In this document: in pieces, positions 6,301 to 8,128 of the stretch
How the letters are laid out: every line of letters begins with the position of its first letter
Position numbering within the stretch: position 1 is the first letter of the stretch
Source: Bacteroidota bacterium
Lineage (GTDB): Bacteria; Bacteroidota; Bacteroidia; Bacteroidales; VadinHA17
Reading direction: 5' to 3'
Assembly (NCBI GenBank): GCA_012838685.1
Contig: DUOU01000311.1
Coordinates: forward strand, 1 to 8,128
DNA length: 8,128 nucleotides
The notes under the pieces: generated by a model
The model's database searches: none
Told to the model about the DNA's origin: nothing
What the model saw: the letters and a program-made list of their open reading frames with translations, nothing else
Translations under genes and position numbers: made by a program

Positions 6301-8128
6301 GTTTGCAACAATGGAACCACTACAGCGGTCACGTTCGGTGTCAGCGCCCACTCCGGCGGCACGGTAACTTACCGCTGGGAGAACGACAACACTGACATAA
6401 ATCTTGTCGCTAACGGCACCGGTACGGGAATAGCATCGTTCTCCGCCACCAATGGCGGCACTTCGCCTATAGTGGGCAATATCACGGTCACACCGGTATT
6501 TACCAACAACAGTGGCGGCCCCGGTTGTGACGGAACACCGACGACATTCAGCATCACGGTCAACCCGACAGCGCAGGTCAACGATATAGCCAGTGAGGTG
6601 GTCTGTAACGGAGACAATACAACGGCCGTAGTCTTCACTACCGACCGTACCGGAGGTACAACGACATATGATTGGAGTATCAACGCCGCTATAGGACTTG
6701 ACCCAACGACAGGTAGCGGTAACTTCCCTTCGTTTATAGCCACCAATGCGGGCAGTTCGCCAATAACGGCTACCGTCACGGTAACCCCTAAATTCACTGC
6801 TGGTGGCGAGGAGTGTTCAGGTCCTTCCAAGACCTTCACAATAACCGTGAACCCGACGGCACAGGCCAATGATCCGGGCGACAGGATATTGTGCTGGGGC
6901 GAAGCGAGTGGGTTAATCTCCTTCTCCACTGTCAACAGTGGGGGAACAACCACATATACATGGACAAACAGCAATACCGACATTGGCCTGGCGGGATCGG
7001 GAAGCGGAAACATTCTCTCCTTCACTGCCGCCAATGCCACTACGGCGCCCATAACGGGAACGGTAACAATCACGCCAACATTCACCAACGCTGGAAAGAG
7101 CTGTTCAGGTCCTACCACGCAGTTCGATATAACTGTCAACCCGAGAGCACAGGTGGATGATCCGGCCAACCTCACCCGTTGCAACGGCGAAGGGGTACCG
7201 GAAATAGTATTTACTACCCAAAATACCGGGGGTACAACCACATACTCATGGACCAACAGTCTGACTTCGATAGGTTTGGCCGCCTCGGGCAACGGTAATA
7301 TATCGGCATTTAATGCTGTCAATAACGGTACGGCCACGGTTACCGCCACGATAACCGTTACGCCGCACTATACGAACGCATCGGGCGGAGCGACATGCGA
7401 CGGACCGGCGCAGACATTTACCATCACGGTACACCCAACACCCATGTTGTCGACTCCCCTTACGCCCGGTGAGATATGCAGCAACAACAACTTTGTCTAC
7501 AATCCGGCCAGTGCGACGGCAAGTACTGCCTTTAGCTGGACCCGCGGAGCGTTGCCGGCCAACGTTACGGCAGCCGGTCCCGCTTCGGGATCCGACGGTA
7601 TCAGCGATCTGCTCAGAAACTTTGGCAGCACCACGCAGACCGTAGAATATACCTATACCCTGGAAGCTAATGGATGTGTGAATACTCAGGTGGTTACGGC
7701 GACGGTGAAACCGGAACCTGTGATTTCCGACCAAAACCCGATAATTTGCTCGGGACAAGGCTTTGTCTGGAGGATACTCCTGGAGAATTTTGCCTATCCT
7801 GACGTCACATTTACATGGCCGACGCCGACAACATCTCCCGGAGTTACCGGGGGTACCGCGCGCACGGTGGCTTCCAATGCCGACATGAGCGATACTTTTG
7901 TCAACACTTCAGGATCGGACGGGACAGCGACCTATACGGTTACCCCTTATTATAACGGTTGTCCGGGCGATCCGAAAGATATAGTTGTCACTATAGGTTC
8001 GCAGCCTGTATTGGCCGATCTCGATGCCTTTGCGTGCAGCAATACGGCCACAGGCCTTACTCTTGGCGTGGCACTGGGATCCAGCATGGCCGACAGGTAT
8101 TACGTGACTTCGATAGTTGTCGACCCCA
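346..8128 (+). CDS. Giant secreted multi-domain Ig-like/PKD-like repeat protein, partial (3' end outside window)
   Basis: An uninterrupted frame of 2,594 codons plus one base runs off the window edge. It encodes a modular extracellular protein, inferred to be an adhesin or surface/matrix protein; no catalytic motif was seen. Order, with residues counted from ATG 346: signal peptide (14-43), unique N-terminal region (44-336), Ig-like domain (337-422), PKD-like domain (426-521), six Ig-like repeats (522-1079), two further domains (1080-1275), one PKD-like domain (1276-1378), ten PKD-like repeats (1379-2364) and at least two more PKD-like domains. Three in-frame ATGs compete: 346, 358 and 385. 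The one at 385 gives the most typical signal peptide; 346 is the first ATG after the upstream stop (319-321) and is reported as the longest form. None has a well-spaced Shine-Dalgarno site, as is usual in Bacteroidota. Known relatives commonly end in a T9SS sorting or gliding-associated C-terminal domain; whether this one does cannot be seen here. Codon use and GC shift strongly along the gene. Confidence 0.96.
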   Translation, partial: MRLIMEGLAHNPKMSVNHYSGLKKLYFFIVVLALLGLSIKASGQCSIDVIGRYSGVLPDSKCAPSQVVVNYSAVFTTPTPASSYRVQFLWNYESGETNDFEYVWVTPTTSVVGGVTRYTVATTLSHSYTSGNLCEYTIRIGLMDNGYFCHNSSKIEEAANWHEDDVALANGFIRLTPEEKEVCEGAPLYNHIISDVSQYACNRQQNESAKDPNHENRWQQYIYGTNPISGQGIPNLYITVGGTDIYLTDATGAPISFPTASGYYEGPVDVITLNGTTGVYSLPDAYPISFDGVGTVAGDQFEVTVRNWNTCNPYHPTYPSEPNTATARILIIDSPDPPAITSKSICYNDPRTLSTNGGYVPQGTVYWYSDVTLTTQVATGLSYTIPAGDFTGAGEYEYWLVDKRLDGNLCASPASHVVLTIREALTQPGPITASDEPICVSATGVTYSVASPPATETYGGPTQYIWTVPAGWTITGGQGTRQITVNIGGSSGTQTVSVVREYETNPKCQSNPTTLNVTVVPESVGGTISGNTSSCSGSDIGTLTLSNHLGSIVQWERRLGTSGPWTIIANTTNTLSGQQLFSIGTWYYRVLVQNSPCSSTYSAEFGVTVVAAPTGGTTSGGSGTVCYGTSTGNITASGFSGTLVGWQRSNNGGSSWTNIVSTANPFSEVSPSAGTWLYRAVIRRLPCSDAYSTPTQVIVDPATDPGSLLINYYYSERSICEGSSTGTLRLSGYVGTILNWERSHNGGAYVDIGNGGNTNFYETLSTPGTYRYRVKVQSGVCLPQYSSIATVTVVASPSATLTGDNTICRGSSTGTMTITSYTGTIYRWERRYSSNGGSTWGSWSNQSNGGNTTLSQTLSTAGMYQYRVRMRNNPCPEAYSNTITIVVDPTTVPGSVTGGTTICHNDNSGLLTLEGHTGNIIRWEYSTNGGSSWTTIAHTGSTYTATNLAAGGGNTTVLNYLFRAVVQSGVCTVKNSASTTVTVYPTTKGGTVNGAKNEICYNESNTGQMTLSGNIGSVVKWQKQYNSTAGAWIDIANTALTYTDNTPLTAGTWYYRAVVQSGTGCAVEYSVPHDIVVHPRFESAHLSGAASICAGAATNLSITMTGGAGNYTVNYTRSFNGGPAVPQPQITGYVSDAPFTTGNHPMGTYVYTITSVVDANGCYAESNGTPITIIVGTNPSTATLTGNGDVCDGTESFINSTITGGAPNYTFTYTVFDGTTTTPYSISYVGDGSAISLGTLPVGSYTVTITGITDNCGANIPPGGIPASYLFNVNPIPDISSTTTNAKPICNGEATAITLHSTVANTDFSWSVTNISPSVAVTGYSSGSRNAGNGYVIAQNLSHSHTGPVTVTYTITSDGPGATDCPGNTITRDVVVNPVPQVDVVSSQVVCNGGSTTAISFSTTNTGGVTSYNWTNDTPGIGIGSGGNGNIGSFTAINSTTAPIVATITVTPTFSYGSTDCVGDASTQKTFTITINPTVAMNAVANQVVCDDASTTAITFGTNYSGGSGTVSYAWTNSEPSIGLASSGNGNISVFAAKNDGTSPITATITVTPTLTNGGASCPGTPTSFTITVNPTVTVDAISDETLCVGASSTSVVFASTGFTGGTITYNWTNSNPDIGLGAGGTNASGITSFVATNTTTAPISGTITVTPTFSNGGEDCVGTPEEYIITVNPTVTANNIPDRIECNGATVPSLAFGTNYCGTTGNVSYVWSNNNTTIGLGSGGTSTELPSFTATNTGTAPVTATITVTPTLFNEGEYCQGTAETFTITVNPTVVATPLGSQTVCDNGATAEVIFDVSAHSGGTVTYKWSNDNEAIGLAASGSGATLPSFTATNGTTAPITGIITVTPEFTNENGGGKCDGTPTTFSITVNPTVSATTLANQVICNGGTTTDVTFGVSSYSGGTVTYRWENNNTAIGLAANGTGTGISSFTVDNNPGNAPAVATITVYPIFQNSSGGPTCEGTPTSFTISVNPTVSANTITNQIVCNNGTTTAVTFGVSAHSGGTVTYRWENDNTDINLVANGTGTGIASFSATNGGTSPIVGNITVTPVFTNNSGGPGCDGTPTTFSITVNPTAQVNDIASEVVCNGDNTTAVVFTTDRTGGTTTYDWSINAAIGLDPTTGSGNFPSFIATNAGSSPITATVTVTPKFTAGGEECSGPSKTFTITVNPTAQANDPGDRILCWGEASGLISFSTVNSGGTTTYTWTNSNTDIGLAGSGSGNILSFTAANATTAPITGTVTITPTFTNAGKSCSGPTTQFDITVNPRAQVDDPANLTRCNGEGVPEIVFTTQNTGGTTTYSWTNSLTSIGLAASGNGNISAFNAVNNGTATVTATITVTPHYTNASGGATCDGPAQTFTITVHPTPMLSTPLTPGEICSNNNFVYNPASATASTAFSWTRGALPANVTAAGPASGSDGISDLLRNFGSTTQTVEYTYTLEANGCVNTQVVTATVKPEPVISDQNPIICSGQGFVWRILLENFAYPDVTFTWPTPTTSPGVTGGTARTVASNADMSDTFVNTSGSDGTATYTVTPYYNGCPGDPKDIVVTIGSQPVLADLDAFACSNTATGLTLGVALGSSMADRYYVTSIVVDP
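385..474 (+). other. Signal peptide coding segment (Sec, signal peptidase I type)
   Basis: From Met at 385 the protein starts MSVNHYSGLKK, a short n-region ending in two lysines. A hydrophobic core of about 15 residues follows (LYFFIVVLALLGLSI), then KASG and Gln-Cys. The A-x-G motif puts the likely signal peptidase I cut after Gly at 472-474, leaving mature Gln-Cys. The Cys is preceded by Gln rather than a small residue, so this is not a lipobox and the protein is not predicted to be a lipoprotein. Starting at 346 or 358 would only lengthen the n-region by 13 or 9 residues. Export to the periplasm is the inferred first step before outer-membrane passage. Confidence 0.85.
475..1353 (+). other. 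Non-repetitive N-terminal region of the giant protein
   Basis: About 293 residues that do not belong to any of the downstream repeat classes. The first part (475-830) has several Cys (QCSIDV, SKCAPS, NLCEY, YFCHN) and a beta-rich composition. Near 883 there is EEKEVCEGAPLYN, followed by a Cys and Asn-rich stretch and then HENRWQQYIYGTNP. This 'VCEGAP ... RW.Q.(I/V)YGT' arrangement is familiar to me from the N-termini of other giant Bacteroidota Ig/PKD-like proteins, but I cannot attach a named family or function. It could be an N-terminal cap or a binding head for the repeat stalk. This is the most AT-rich coding part of the window (17 of 60 bases are G or C at 601-660). Confidence 0.6.
1354..1611 (+). 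other. Ig-like domain (CHU_C-associated Ig_7 type)
   Basis: About 86 residues beginning PPAITSKSICYND, continuing with GTVYWYSDVTLTTQVATG and an AGEYEYWLVD strand, and ending with a Cys (LCASP) and a hydrophobic strand (VVLTI). The order 'Cys - G.(V/L).WY.D..........G - (Y/F)(W/Y)(V/A).......C.S' is characteristic of the Ig-like domain often found with the CHU_C (gliding-associated) C-terminal domain in Bacteroidota; I recall this as Pfam Ig_7, not checked. It links the N-terminal region to the repeat stalk. Confidence 0.65.
1621..1908 (+). other. PKD-like domain (PKD_6 type)
   Basis: About 96 residues. It opens TQPGPITASDEPICVSATG, then has TYSVASPPA, the strong motif YIWTVPAGWTITGGQGTRQI, and a closing TVSVVREYE...CQSNPTTLNVTV. 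The 'P(G/A)xI.G...(V/I)C......Y.V......Y.WTVP.GW.I..GQGT..I.V..G' pattern is a well-known Bacteroidota PKD-like domain. It occurs once here and differs clearly from blocks A and D. Confidence 0.7.
1909..3582 (+). repeat. Block A: six tandem Ig-like repeats of 89-96 residues
   Basis: Units by eye: A1 1909-2175, A2 2176-2448, A3 2449-2727, A4 2728-3012, A5 3013-3300, A6 3301-3582. Each unit follows the same plan: a Gly/Thr-rich opening and a Cys (such as TTICHND or SSCSGSD), then a 'G.(L/M)T(L/I)(S/T).(H/Y).G.I..W(E/Q)' core. The Trp of that core is in QWERR, GWQRS, NWERS, RWERR, RWEYS and KWQKQ. Then come a Gly/Ser loop, a 'G(T/M)(W/Y).YR(A/V).(V/M)(Q/R)' strand, a second Cys (SGVC, NSPC, NNPC) and a hydrophobic last strand ending in V(V/D)P. 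One Cys pair per unit suggests an optional intradomain disulfide once outside the cell. Units are clearly related in protein but well diverged in DNA, so this is an old tandem array. Likely role: spacer or stalk, possibly ligand-binding. Confidence 0.85.
3583..4170 (+). repeat. Block B: two related Ig/PKD-like domains
   Basis: B1 (3583-3879, 99 residues) contains LSGAASICAGAATNLSITM, then TGGAGNYTVNYT and GTYVYTITSVVDANGCYAE. B2 (3880-4170, 97 residues) contains LTGNGDVCDGTESFINSTI, then TGGAPNYTFTYT and GSYTVTITGITDNCGANI. Both share 'TLSG....(I/V)C.G......(I/T)(T/M)GG.(G/P)NYT', the '(G.)Y.(V/Y)TIT.(V/I).D..(N)(G)C' motif, and two cysteines. This module is common in Bacteroidota secreted proteins with SprB- or PKD-like repeats. 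They form a pair between the A and D arrays. Confidence 0.7.
4171..4479 (+). other. Block C: single transitional PKD-like domain
   Basis: 103 residues opening IPDISSTTTNAKPICNGEA, with a central DFSWSVTNISPSV strand, a GPVTVTYTIT strand, a Cys (TDCPGN) and the closing TRDVVVNP. It resembles the D repeats in general order (Cys-Asn-Gly near the start, central Trp, Cys about 15 residues before a VNP end), but its middle is different and longer. It is probably a diverged relative of the D array that marks its upstream edge. Confidence 0.65.
4480..7437 (+). repeat. Block D: ten tandem PKD-like repeats of 96-101 residues
   Basis: Units: D1 4480-4776, D2 4777-5070, D3 5071-5367, D4 5368-5664, D5 5665-5964, D6 5965-6267, D7 6268-6567, D8 6568-6855, D9 6856-7143, D10 7144-7437. 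Each has Cys at residue 13 (usually VCNG), a 'GG(T)(T/V)(T)Y.W(T/S/E)(N)' core, 'IGL...G.G...SF.A.N....P(I/V)..(T/I)(I/V)TVTP.F', and a second Cys (C.G(T/P)). In nine units the second Cys lies exactly 13 residues before the unit end; in D1 it is 16. Units end (F)(T/S/D)I(T/S)VNP, encoded by very similar DNA at each junction (for example ATAACCGTCAACCCGACG-like, spaced 288-303 bases). Two groups can be told apart: D2-D7 (junction TV, 'SGGTVTY' or similar) and D1 plus D8-D10 (junction AQV/AQA/PQV, 'TGGTTTY'). This looks like the Bacteroidota PKD_5-type domain; the function is structural or adhesive by inference. Confidence 0.88.
7438..8128 (+). repeat. Block E: further PKD-like domains, last one cut by the window edge
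   Basis: E1 (7438-7719) reads TPMLSTPLTPGEICSNNNF, then YNPASATASTAFSWTR, and ends with VEYTYTLEANGCVNTQVVT. This is a very recognisable Bacteroidota PKD-like domain ('S.LTP..ICS...F.Y.P.S...T.FSWTR ... Y.YTL.ANGC.NTQ'). E2 (about 7720-8007) has NPIICSGQGFVWRI, a VTFTWPTPTTSPGV strand and ATYTVTPYYNGCPGDPKDI, the same plan but diverged. From 8008 a third unit begins (VLADLDAFACSNTATGLTL) and is cut at 8128. Each keeps an early and a late Cys. The change of module type after D10 marks the end of the homogeneous array. Confidence 0.75.

Noticed and set aside
5539..6351. Minus-strand open frame of about 270 codons opposite D4-D7
   Set aside because: Arg/Gly/Ser/Cys-rich translation with no family resemblance; a mirror of repeat codon bias in GC-rich DNA.
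6369..7349. Long open frame on the minus strand (about 326 codons) opposite repeats D7-D10, with periodic Val/Pro-rich translation
   Set aside because: It is antisense to the repeat array. Its periodicity simply mirrors the Thr/Asn/Gly codons of the + strand, with no recognisable domain, and the + strand frame explains the sequence fully.
4480..7437. Regular spacing of about 300 bases that might suggest a non-coding satellite or array element
   Set aside because: The period is a multiple of three in every unit, the frame is unbroken and the conservation is at protein level, so these are coding domain repeats.

Overview
The window is almost entirely one gene. After about 345 bases of flanking DNA, a single + strand reading frame opens at 346 and runs without a stop to the window edge at 8128 (2,594 complete codons). 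It encodes the N-terminal and central part of a giant, secreted, Thr/Asn/Gly-rich protein built from tandem immunoglobulin-like and PKD-like beta-sandwich modules. No enzyme, RNA gene, CRISPR array or complete mobile element is visible.

Organism: the module types are typical of very large surface or secreted proteins of Bacteroidota, many of which are exported by the type IX secretion system (T9SS): CHU_C-associated Ig-like domains, PKD-like domains ending in 'TITVNP', and 'LTLSGH.G.I..WE' repeats. Frequent ATA (Ile) and AGA/AGG (Arg) codons and the lack of a clear Shine-Dalgarno site fit that phylum. I would not name a genus.

Layout: 1-116 (- strand) is a decayed piece of an IS3-family transposase. 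120-345 is AT-rich, with no gene and at best a weak promoter. In the large gene, 385-474 is a signal peptide, 475-1353 a non-repetitive Cys-containing N-terminal region, 1354-1611 an Ig-like domain and 1621-1908 a PKD-like domain. Then come six tandem Ig-like repeats (block A, 1909-3582), two related domains (block B, 3583-4170), one transitional PKD-like domain (block C, 4171-4479), ten tandem PKD-like repeats of 96-101 residues (block D, 4480-7437) and at least two further PKD-like domains (block E, 7438 to the edge). The C-terminus, where a sorting or anchoring domain would sit, is outside the window.

Most notable: modules are grouped in blocks by type, which points to local tandem duplication. 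Each D repeat keeps two cysteines in a nearly fixed register. D5-D7 look like a recently duplicated and partly mosaic group. Base composition changes strongly inside the one gene, from AT-rich at the 5' end to GC-rich in block D. The general protein class is known. I see no clear sign of a new multi-gene system.
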